Assembly (NCBI GenBank): GCA_002327525.1
Contig: DCWG01000079.1
Location: forward strand, 266 to 43,626
Source of the DNA: Gammaproteobacteria bacterium UBA2168
GTDB taxonomy: Bacteria; Pseudomonadota; Gammaproteobacteria; Pseudomonadales; Azotimanducaceae
Direction: 5' to 3'
Length of the DNA: 43,361 bases
The translations under genes and the position numbers were made by a program. The notes under the pieces are model-generated. The model was not told the origin of the DNA, made no database searches, and saw only the letters and a program-made list of their open reading frames with translations. Shown in pieces: positions 15,000 through 21,381 of the stretch (position 1 is the stretch's first letter; each line of letters begins with the position of its first letter).

Positions 15000-16193
15000 C
15001 TAGCCGATTTCCGGGCCCGCGTGCAGCACACCGGTTCTCGTGAGGAACTCGACATCAGTTGTCGTGTTGCCGAGCCACTCTGACAGCACTTCCAGATTGT
15101 GCTCGCCGCGATGCGGTGCGGGTCCGCGCACACCACTCGTGGCATTGGAGAAGCGATAGGGCGATTGGGTCACGGGGCGCGTGCCCCCGGCCCGATCGTC
15201 CACATCCACGATAGCGCCGCGCGCCTCGGCGGTGGGTTGAGAGCGCATCGTTGCCGGATCACGCACGTGTCCCCAGGCGATGTTGATGCTGGCCATGTTG
15301 CGCTCGATGTGATCGAAATCAGGGAGCCCGGCCATGAAAGCGGTGACCGCCTCGCGGCGCAGTCGGATTTTGGTGTCGAGGTCCATTTCGCCGGTGGTGG
15401 GATCTTCGATGCCAAGCTCTGTCGTGAGCATGCGCCAGAGATATCTGAAATCGGCGGACACGAGGATGGGTCCGGCACCAGTTTGCCATACCTCGTTTGG
15501 CAGGGGACCCGTGTTTTCAGAATCTTCCAGCGCGTAGTGAATCTGATCGTCCGTGGCGATGGTGGCGTCGATCATGGCGATGTCGATGTGCTGGCCACCG
15601 CCAGTCGCCCCGCGCTGGACGATGGCCGCGAGCAGGCCGACCAGTCCGTGCAGGGAGGCATTGGTATCCGCCACCGACAGCGGCAGGTCGCGAAACGGAA
15701 TGCCCCCGCGGTGCGCCAGACGATGCAGCAGGCCGGTTTCGGCGTGAACGATAGGTGCGTAGGCGGGCCGGTGCGATTCGGGACCCACCGCACCGAAGCC
15801 CGAAATAGATAACATGACCAGGCGTGGATTGACCTGCTTCAGGGCCTCGTAACCGAAACCGAGCCTCGGCATGACGTCGGGGCGGTAATTCTCGATCAGC
15901 ACGTCGGCTTCGCGTACGAGATCAAACACCAGCTCCTTCGCACCGTCGGCGCGAAGGTCGATGCAGATGTTGCGCTTGCCGGCGTTCTGCTGGTGGTAGT
16001 AACCCGGCACGCCGCCCTGCACGCGACCCCAGATGCGGGTTACGTCGCCATCGGGGGGTTCGACCTTCACCACATCGGCACCGAGGTCGGCCAGCATGCG
16101 GCCGGCGAAGGGCCCTGCAAGGACGCGTGAAAAATCGAGAACCTTCAGTCCCTGCAGTGGATAGCCTGCCGTCTGCCGATCAACTGTCTCCAC
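15000..16193 (-). CDS. CaiB/BaiF-family (class III) CoA-transferase
   Basis: A 397-residue family III CoA transferase, which moves CoA between carboxylic acids via an aspartyl intermediate. LQGLKVLDFSRVLAGPFAGRMLADLGADVVKVEPP opens the Rossmann-like part; AGKRNICIDL and ENYRPDVMPRLGFG follow. The catalytic aspartate is D176 in LSVADTNASLHG, preceded by the AYAPIVHAETG loop. The C-terminus (RGPAPHRGEHNLEVLSEWLG) is also typical. With the neighbouring crotonase it can feed or recycle an acyl-CoA. The donor and acceptor acids are unknown. Confidence 0.88.
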   Translation of the reverse strand: METVDRQTAGYPLQGLKVLDFSRVLAGPFAGRMLADLGADVVKVEPPDGDVTRIWGRVQGGVPGYYHQQNAGKRNICIDLRADGAKELVFDLVREADVLIENYRPDVMPRLGFGYEALKQVNPRLVMLSISGFGAVGPESHRPAYAPIVHAETGLLHRLAHRGGIPFRDLPLSVADTNASLHGLVGLLAAIVQRGATGGGQHIDIAMIDATIATDDQIHYALEDSENTGPLPNEVWQTGAGPILVSADFRYLWRMLTTELGIEDPTTGEMDLDTKIRLRREAVTAFMAGLPDFDHIERNMASINIAWGHVRDPATMRSQPTAEARGAIVDVDDRAGGTRPVTQSPYRFSNATSGVRGPAPHRGEHNLEVLSEWLGNTTTDVEFLTRTGVLHAGPEIG

Positions 16194-16280
16194 TCAGTGC
16201 CCCGACTTCCAGTGCTCTCGCAGTATAGGAAGGTGGTATCAATGAGAACAGAGGCAGCTAGGTGGGCGGTGGAACCGTTG

Positions 16281-16811
16281 TCAGGCCATCAATTCGTTGT
16301 ACGCCTCACGCGTCTCCATGAAGTGCTCGAAAGGAAACTTGATGGGCACGCTCTCGATGGCTGCGAGCAGCACCATGAGATGCGCTTCCCAGCCTGCGCA
16401 GGAGCGGGCCACGTCCTCATCTGCCGGATTGCGCAGGGTGAGTCGCAGCCGGCTGCCGTCTTCGGTTGCTTCCAGTTCCCAGCGTACCGGCCTGAGAGGT
16501 TCGCCACAGCTGCTCCAGGAATATTCCAGCACGTGGGGCGGGTCGAACTCCGTGACGGTACTGTCGATCACGATGCCGCTGTCGACGAAGTTGAGTTTGG
16601 CACCGCCGCCCTTGCTGAGCTTGATTTCACCCGACGCCAGCCACTCCTCCATCTTGTCGGGTTCGGTGAGCATGACCCAGACGGCAGGCAGGTTATGGTC
16701 CAGGGTACGCTCAAGCACTGCCTCGTATTCGTCACCGCGTTTTTCTATGCTGCCGAGATCGTCGCTGGTGGTCAGTGTTGTTGGTCTCCGGATATTTATG
16801 GCGTGCACCAT
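16281..16811 (-). CDS. SRPBCC/AHSA1-like (START-fold) protein
   Basis: A 176-residue protein with the helix-grip START pattern. VLERTLDHNLPAVWVMLTEPDKMEEWLA opens an activator-of-Hsp90-type segment, followed by FVDSGIVIDSTVTEFDPPHVLEYSWS and RVRWEL-like strands, and the LRLTLRNPADEDVARSCAGWEAHL end. Members bind hydrophobic ligands or act as chaperone-like partners; the ligand is unknown. It lies in the same strand block as the CoA-transferase (87 bases apart) and downstream of marR, with a hairpin between. A CTGAG-TG-CTCAG near-palindrome at about 16823-16834, just upstream of its start, could be a binding site. Later starts are possible. Confidence 0.75.
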   Translation of the reverse strand: MVHAINIRRPTTLTTSDDLGSIEKRGDEYEAVLERTLDHNLPAVWVMLTEPDKMEEWLASGEIKLSKGGGAKLNFVDSGIVIDSTVTEFDPPHVLEYSWSSCGEPLRPVRWELEATEDGSRLRLTLRNPADEDVARSCAGWEAHLMVLLAAIESVPIKFPFEHFMETREAYNELMA

Positions 16812-16852
16812 AGCCAGCGAGCTCTGAGTGCTCAGTCAGTAAGAGTACTTAA

Positions 16853-16889
16853 GGAACCTCTGGGCAGTCGACGATTGATCAGAGGTTCC
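16853..16889 (-). terminator. hairpin downstream of marR
   Basis: GGAACCTCTG (16853-16862) and CAGAGGTTCC (16880-16889) form a 10-base-pair stem with a 17-base loop. It sits 11 bases past the marR stop and before the SRPBCC start on the same strand. There is no clear T-run, so termination or processing is likely but not certain. Confidence 0.5.
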
Positions 16890-16900
16890 GTAAATTCTAT

Positions 16901-17386
16901 TCATTCGCTCGCGATGGCGCCCAGGTTCTCGCGCATCCGCAACAGCAAGCGCATGAGCTGCGCCCGTTCCTCTGCATCCATACCGCGCATCGATGCCTCT
17001 CCGAGCTCCACCACGACGGCCTGTGCCGGTTCCAGTAGCGGCTGTACCTTATCCGTCGTGAACAGGCGCTTGATACGCCGGTCGTGCTGATCCGGGCGGC
17101 GTTCGACCCACCCTTCCGCCTCGAGACGATCGACTATCTTACCGAGAGGTGGCCGGGCGATCACCAGCAGCTCGGCGAGTTCTGTTTGTGTTAGTCCGTC
17201 CCGACGGCTCAGCCAGAACAGAGCCTGCCACTGCGCGCGGGTCACGCCGAGCGCGCGGACGCGTCTGTTGAACGTCTTTGCGATCAGGAGATTTATCTCC
17301 GTGATGGTGGGCGTGAGATGGCGCTCAGGCCACTGTTCGGGAGTGCGTTCGGTCACGAAAGGCCACGTTTCGGCATGTATGTGCAC
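16901..17386 (-). CDS. MarR-family transcriptional regulator
   Basis: A 161-residue winged-helix repressor/activator. The recognition region is VTRAQWQALFWLSRRDGLTQTELAELLVIARPPLGKIVDRLEAEGWVERRPDQHDRRIKRLFTTDK in outline, with the wing arginines RRPDQHDRR near the middle. The C-terminal helices (AERAQLMRLLLRMRENL) form the dimer arm. GTG 17386 is the frame's start and has no obvious ribosome site; a later start is possible. It probably controls the downstream SRPBCC and CoA-transferase genes and itself through the palindrome upstream. The effector is unknown. Confidence 0.85.
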   Translation of the reverse strand: MHIHAETWPFVTERTPEQWPERHLTPTITEINLLIAKTFNRRVRALGVTRAQWQALFWLSRRDGLTQTELAELLVIARPPLGKIVDRLEAEGWVERRPDQHDRRIKRLFTTDKVQPLLEPAQAVVVELGEASMRGMDAEERAQLMRLLLRMRENLGAIASE

Positions 17387-17387
17387 T

Positions 17388-17417
17388 TAGATTACTATAA
17401 TCATCGTTATGAATCTC
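17388..17417. promoter_or_regulatory. candidate MarR operator overlapping a -10 box
   Basis: The marR start region contains GATTA-CTA-TAATC, a perfect five-base inverted repeat with three-base spacer. It is nested inside wider AGATT/AATCT arms. TATAAT on the plus strand and TATAGT on the minus strand overlap it, so a bound dimer would block RNA polymerase. MarR regulators commonly bind palindromes of this size, which makes self-regulation plausible. This is a pattern-based inference. Confidence 0.4.
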
Positions 17418-17838
17418 AATGAGCCGGACACATGCGTGGCCATGCCCTGCCGCCATAGCAGCCCCGGTCAGTGTCAGGCCAACTACGCCTCCGGCGAACG
17501 AAATTGAGTAGTCTGGATCATTGAACAGGACACCGGCTCGGCTGCCCCGAACCCGGCGTAATCCGGGCCTGCACCGGATAGTGGTGATGAGGTGTGCGTC
17601 GCGGCGTACATCCTCGAGGCGTGACGGGTGCACTTCGGGGCACGTGTGCCCGAAAGCAGTATGAATCTGCGTCCCAAACTCGTTTTTTTGCCTTTCTGAT
17701 TTCGTCGCTAAGTGCGATAGCCGCGCTGGTCGCGTTGCGCATCCCCATTACCCGCACCGTGGGTGTGGTGTTTGTGCTGTCTTATCTGGGTTTCGTCTAG
17801 GCCGCGTACTGACTGCGGCGCTGCCGTTAAGGAGTACA
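17418..17838. other. intergenic stretch; broken hydrophobic ORF at 17661-17800
   Basis: No recognisable gene fills this region. At 17661 an ATG opens MNLRPKLV; the frame stops after 12 codons. Shifting one base at a run of seven T (17683-17689) instead reads about 40 residues with two hydrophobic segments (FAFLISSLSAIAALVAL and VGVVFVLSYLGFV) before a stop ending at 17800. This could be a decayed or frameshifted membrane-protein start, or chance. No hairpin terminator or other RNA was recognised. Confidence 0.25.
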
Positions 17839-18053
17839 ATGGAAGGTGAAGGACCAAGGGGGATCAGATCCTGCCGAAACAACGGATCGACTGCGAGCGC
17901 TGTGGTGCCACCGCATCATATGTACGCACGCAGCTACACGATCTCGAGGATGCGAAGGAAACTCGGCACGTCGGTGCGGTGCCGCTGATCAAAGGTGGAG
18001 ACGTGCACGTCTACAAGTGCGGGCATCTCACCCGGATTTCTGTTCCGCAATGA
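17839..18053 (+). CDS. small zinc-ribbon-like protein, start or frame apparently broken
   Basis: An open frame from 17850 to the TGA at 18051-18053 encodes a compact protein of up to 67 residues. It contains IDCERCGATASYV and, 35 residues later, YKCGHLTRISVPQ. The C-x-x-C and C-G-H pattern resembles a zinc knuckle or treble-clef ribbon. Between them lie charged residues (LEDAKETRHVGAV). There is no ATG or GTG start in that frame before the first Cys. However, TAAGGAG-TACA-ATG at 17831-17841 is a strong ribosome site and start in a neighbouring frame (MEGEGPRG). The two would join by a one-base shift at the GGGGG run (17858-17862). It may be a real small gene with a sequencing indel, a frameshifting gene, a CTG start (17871), or a pseudogene. 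The function is unknown. Confidence 0.45.
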
Positions 18054-18145
18054 CAGTGCGTGGTTCGATTTCGATCGGGCGCACAAGGGCGATGGAGGGC
18101 GGATTGAGATAGGATGGCAGGTTTTGACAGACAGACGGCATCCTG

Positions 18146-18631
18146 ATGGTACAGACCTCCGTTGACGTGAGCGATCTGCCCCGAATCGAGAGTCCGGGAC
18201 GCATCGCCATTCTCAAATCCAAATGGTATCCGGAACTGGTGGATAGCCTGTCAGACACCTGTGAGCGAATTCTGCGAGCCAACGGCTATCAGCGTATCGA
18301 AGTGCATACGCTGCCCGGATCGCTGGAGATGCCGCTTGCCGCGGCCGATCTGCTGGCGACGGACGGCGCCGGTGATCTCGATGCACTGATCTGTTTCAGC
18401 GTCATTCTCAAAGGCGAGACAGCGCACTTTGAGATGATATCCAACGAGTGCATGCGGGGCCTTGGAGAGGTGATGCAGCGTTATCGGCGTCCGGTCGTTG
18501 TGGAGGTGCTGCCGGTGTATGAGATGCAGCACGCGGTGGCGCGTGCTTCGGACGATGAGTTCAACAAGGGAATCGAAGCGGCGGCAGCTGCAATCGAGAT
18601 GATCGCCTGGCGCCGCTCCATCGGCGCGTAA
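18146..18631 (+). CDS. lumazine synthase-like protein
   Basis: A 161-residue homologue of 6,7-dimethyl-8-ribityllumazine synthase (RibH), the penultimate riboflavin step, which joins a pyrimidine amine with dihydroxybutanone phosphate. The N-terminal site has ILKSKWYPELVDSL with Trp27 in the ring-stacking place. The next are LPGSLEMPLAA (like VPGAxEIPL) and KGETAHFEMI, whose H94 equals the catalytic His of RibH. The end VVEVLPVYEMQHAVARA...NKGIEAAAAAIEM matches as well. No other riboflavin gene is nearby, and the motifs diverge from GATxHYDYV-type sequences. It is either a second, type-II-like RibH or the only one. Catalytic residues look intact. Confidence 0.82.
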   Translation: MVQTSVDVSDLPRIESPGRIAILKSKWYPELVDSLSDTCERILRANGYQRIEVHTLPGSLEMPLAAADLLATDGAGDLDALICFSVILKGETAHFEMISNECMRGLGEVMQRYRRPVVVEVLPVYEMQHAVARASDDEFNKGIEAAAAAIEMIAWRRSIGA

Positions 18632-18664
18632 TCGCAAACTGTGCACCGGTCCGTTTATCGGGCA

Positions 18665-19144
18665 CTAGCGGTTGGTCTGCTTCATCATGCGTTGTTTCTC
18701 CCGCGACCAGTCGCGTTCTCGTTGTGTTGCCCGTTTGTCGTGCTGCTGCTTCCCCTTGCCGAGCGCGATCTCGCACTTCACCTTGTTGCCTTTCCAATAC
18801 AGCGCGGTCGCCACACAGGTATAACCCTTGGCCTGTGTCGCGGTGAAAATCTGTGTGATCTCGCGGGCGTGCAACAGCAGCTTGCGGGTGCGCTGTGGGT
18901 CGGCCACGACGTGTGTTGATGCGCTTGTCAGCGGCGTAATGTGTGCGCCGAGCAGCCATGCCTCACCATTGCGGATCAGCACGTAGCTGTCCACCAGCTG
19001 CGCCTTGCCGGCGCGCAGACTCTTCACTTCCCAGCCCTGCAGCGCCACGCCGGCCTCGAAGCGTTGTTCGAGCTTATAGTCGTACCGCGCGCGCTTGTTC
19101 AGCGCGATGGTGGTGGGCGCTGCTTTGTTGTTGCTCTTGGCCAT
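18665..19144 (-). CDS. smpB: SsrA-binding protein SmpB
   Basis: A 159-residue SmpB, the partner of tmRNA in rescuing stalled ribosomes. Typical parts are [39 protein letters not shown] in outline, then [28 protein letters not shown] and a basic tail ([18 protein letters not shown]). The beta-barrel is complete and length is normal. A tmRNA gene was not found in the adjacent intergenic sequence. It diverges from the transporter gene, with a long inverted repeat in the gap. Confidence 0.96.
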   Translation of the reverse strand: MAKSNNKAAPTTIALNKRARYDYKLEQRFEAGVALQGWEVKSLRAGKAQLVDSYVLIRNGEAWLLGAHITPLTSASTHVVADPQRTRKLLLHAREITQIFTATQAKGYTCVATALYWKGNKVKCEIALGKGKQQHDKRATQRERDWSREKQRMMKQTNR

Positions 19145-19150
19145 GACTCA

Positions 19151-19191
19151 TTCTACCCGCAGGGCGCCAATAGCGCGCTCGACGGGTAGAA
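19151..19191. repeat. 9-bp inverted repeat between smpB and the transporter gene
   Basis: TTCTACCCG (19151-19159) is followed after 23 bases by its exact complement CGGGTAGAA (19183-19191). It occupies nearly the whole gap between smpB and the oppositely oriented NSS transporter gene. It could be an operator for a divergent promoter, or a hairpin in one of the leaders. Nothing else regulatory was identified there. Confidence 0.55.
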
Positions 19192-19230
19192 CGTAGAATG
19201 CGTGCTCAACGGTTTCGGTTGGATTCCCCT

Positions 19231-20625
19231 ATGGCGTTGAGTTCGGAATCACGGCACGGTATGTGGTCGAGCCGCTGGTTGTTCGTGCTGGCCGCAGCCG
19301 GTTCTGCGGTAGGCCTCGGCAACATCTGGAAATTTCCGTACATTGCCGGCGAGAACGGCGGCGGTGCATTCGTGCTGGTCTACCTCGGCTGTGTTGCGCT
19401 GGTGGGGCTTCCCATCATGCTGGCGGAGGTAGTGATCGGGCGCGAGGGTCGACGGAGTCCCATCAACACCATGCGCGTACTGACACAACAGCACCACCGG
19501 CACCCGGCGTGGGTGATCGTCGGCTGGCTGGGGGTGGCGGCCGGGTTCCTGATTCTCTCTTACTACGCAGTGATTGCAGGCTGGGCGTTGTTCTACATCC
19601 TGCGTATGGCGAGCGGCGCCATGACGGGGGTTACGGCCAATGTCGCCAATCAGGCGTTCAACGACTTTCTCGCCAGCCCCGGACAGATGCTGCTGTGGCA
19701 TACACTCTTCATGATGTTCACCGTCTACATCATCGGACGCGGCGTCATCAAGGGATTGGAAACGGCAATACGCTGGTTTATGCCACTGTTGTTTGTGCTC
19801 CTCATCGTACTGGTGGGCTACGGCGTCAATTCCAGCGGTTTCGAGCGAGGGCTAGAGTTCATGTTCCGGCTCAAGTGGGAATCCGTCACGGGTGAAACCC
19901 TGCTAATTGCCATGGGACAGGCGTTCTTCACTCTCAGTCTCGGCATGGGCGCGATCATGGCGTATGGCGCGTACGTTCCGAGTACTGCGTCTATCACGCA
20001 GTCGGTGATCGTCATCGCGGTGCTCGACACGCTGGTAGCGGTTGCCGCGGGACTGGCCATATTCCCCATCGTGTTCGCCAACGGGCTGGAACCCGCCCAG
20101 GGACCGGGACTCATGTTCGTCACCATTCCCTTCGCTTTCGGTCAGCTGCCGATGGGTGCGATCTTTGGCACCATCTTTTTCCTGCTGGTGTCATTCGCCG
20201 CGATTACCTCGGCCATCTCCATCAGTGAACCGGTACTGGCGTATCTGGTGGAGCAGTACAACGCCAAGAGAAAACGGGTTGCTATCAGCGTGGGTGTACT
20301 GGCCTGGATTCTCGGAGTGGGCACGGTGTTTTCGTTCAACGTTTGGGCGGATGTCCACATCGTGGGTCAGCTCACGTTCTTCGACTTCGTCGACTACGTT
20401 TCGCAGAACATCATGCTGCCTATCGGGGGGTTGCTCATCGCGCTGTTTGCGGCCTACGGATTGCCAAAGACGGTGATCGCGGCGCAACTCAACGCCAGAG
20501 GCAAGGCCTGGTGGATCGGCTGGCGGATCGTGGTGGGGTGCATTGCACCGCTGGCCGTGCTTGCCGTTTTCGTGGCCACCGTGGTCGAATTTGACACGCT
20601 CATGGCCTGGCTCAATCTGCAGTGA
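19231..20625 (+). CDS. sodium-dependent (NSS/SNF family) transporter
   Basis: About 464 residues with some eleven to twelve hydrophobic helices. Helix 1 carries the family signature GSAVGLGNIWKFPYIAGENGGGAF, with the unwound Na+/substrate region (AVGLGN). Further family parts are MFTVYIIGRGVIKGLE, SLGMGAIMAYGAYV and FFLLVSFAAITSAIS. Members couple sodium entry to uptake of amino acids, amines or osmolytes across the inner membrane; the substrate is not known. I prefer ATG 19231 to ATG 19198, because 19198 lies only seven bases after the inverted repeat; neither has a good ribosome site. It sits where smpB and ratA are normally adjacent. Confidence 0.88.
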   Translation: MALSSESRHGMWSSRWLFVLAAAGSAVGLGNIWKFPYIAGENGGGAFVLVYLGCVALVGLPIMLAEVVIGREGRRSPINTMRVLTQQHHRHPAWVIVGWLGVAAGFLILSYYAVIAGWALFYILRMASGAMTGVTANVANQAFNDFLASPGQMLLWHTLFMMFTVYIIGRGVIKGLETAIRWFMPLLFVLLIVLVGYGVNSSGFERGLEFMFRLKWESVTGETLLIAMGQAFFTLSLGMGAIMAYGAYVPSTASITQSVIVIAVLDTLVAVAAGLAIFPIVFANGLEPAQGPGLMFVTIPFAFGQLPMGAIFGTIFFLLVSFAAITSAISISEPVLAYLVEQYNAKRKRVAISVGVLAWILGVGTVFSFNVWADVHIVGQLTFFDFVDYVSQNIMLPIGGLLIALFAAYGLPKTVIAAQLNARGKAWWIGWRIVVGCIAPLAVLAVFVATVVEFDTLMAWLNLQ

Positions 20626-20642
20626 TCGTGGTGGATTGAATC

Positions 20643-21095
20643 ATGACCGAGGTGCATCGATCCGCACTATTACCGTATGCCGCGGTCGATGTGTTCGATA
20701 TCGTCAACGATGTTCAGCACTATCCCGACTTCCTGCCATGGTGTGAGGCCGCGGTGGTGATCGAACGCGGCGTGCAACGCGTGGTGGCGAAGCTCTCGGT
20801 ACGTGCGCGCGGGCTGAGCGAGTCTTTCACCACCGCCAATGACGTGCAGCCTGGCGAGAGCATCGTCATGAATCTCGTCGACGGGCCGTTCGATGAGTTC
20901 TATGGGCGCTGGCGTTTTTCGAGTATCGGCGAGGATCAGGGATGCCGTATCGAACTCGACATGAAGTTCGGTTTTACTGGTGCACGGCGCGTATTCGGCA
21001 GGACCTTTGCACGTGTGTTCACCGGTGCGGCCGACCAGATGGTGGATGCTTTTTGCCGGCGCGCACACAAACTGCTCGCAAACAAGGCCTCCTGA
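20643..21095 (+). CDS. ratA: RatA/COQ10-like START-domain protein
   Basis: A 150-residue coenzyme Q-binding/START-fold protein. ALLPYAAVDVFDIVNDVQHYPDFLPWCEAAVV opens it in outline, then LSVRARGLSESFTTANDV, LVDGPFDEFYGRWRF and the C-terminal helix VFTGAADQMVDAFCRRAHKL. Related proteins bind quinone in respiration (COQ10) and E. coli RatA was reported to affect ribosome 50S association. Only the fold is certain. It is followed four bases later by rnfH, an old operon pair near smpB. Confidence 0.88.
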   Translation: MTEVHRSALLPYAAVDVFDIVNDVQHYPDFLPWCEAAVVIERGVQRVVAKLSVRARGLSESFTTANDVQPGESIVMNLVDGPFDEFYGRWRFSSIGEDQGCRIELDMKFGFTGARRVFGRTFARVFTGAADQMVDAFCRRAHKLLANKAS

Positions 21096-21099
21096 AGGC

Positions 21100-21360
21100 G
21101 TGAAGATCGAAATCGCCTACCTGATGCCAGACGACCAGATACTGGCGACGGTTGCACTGGGCGAAGGCGCGCAGGTTGCGGATGCGCTTGCCGCTGTGCG
21201 GGATGTCGCGCCCTTCTCGGACCTCGATCTGGATGTGCTTCCCGTCGGTGTGTTCGGCCGCGTGGTGGCGCGCAACAGATTGCTGACGGACGGTGACCGC
21301 GTGGAATTGTACCGGCCGTTGGAGGCGGATCCGCGCGAGGCCAGGCGACGTCGTACCTGA
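21100..21360 (+). CDS. rnfH: RnfH family (UPF0125) beta-grasp protein
   Basis: Starts with GTG 21100, four bases after the ratA stop, giving an 86-residue protein. VKIEIAYLMPDDQILATVAL is the expected opening. LDLDVLPVGVFGRVVARNRLLTDGDRVELYRPLEADPREARRRR matches the UPF0125 core and basic tail in outline. It is ubiquitin-like; despite the name a role in Rnf electron transport is not established. Longer upstream reading of the frame overlaps ratA and is not real. The neighbours ratA and bamE are its standard company. Confidence 0.9.
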   Translation: MKIEIAYLMPDDQILATVALGEGAQVADALAAVRDVAPFSDLDLDVLPVGVFGRVVARNRLLTDGDRVELYRPLEADPREARRRRT

Positions 21361-21381
21361 CGCCGCCACTCGATATCACTG

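Noticed and set aside
18632..18664. A tmRNA (ssrA) gene beside smpB
   Set aside because: The flanking gaps are too short and lack the tmRNA ends and tag.
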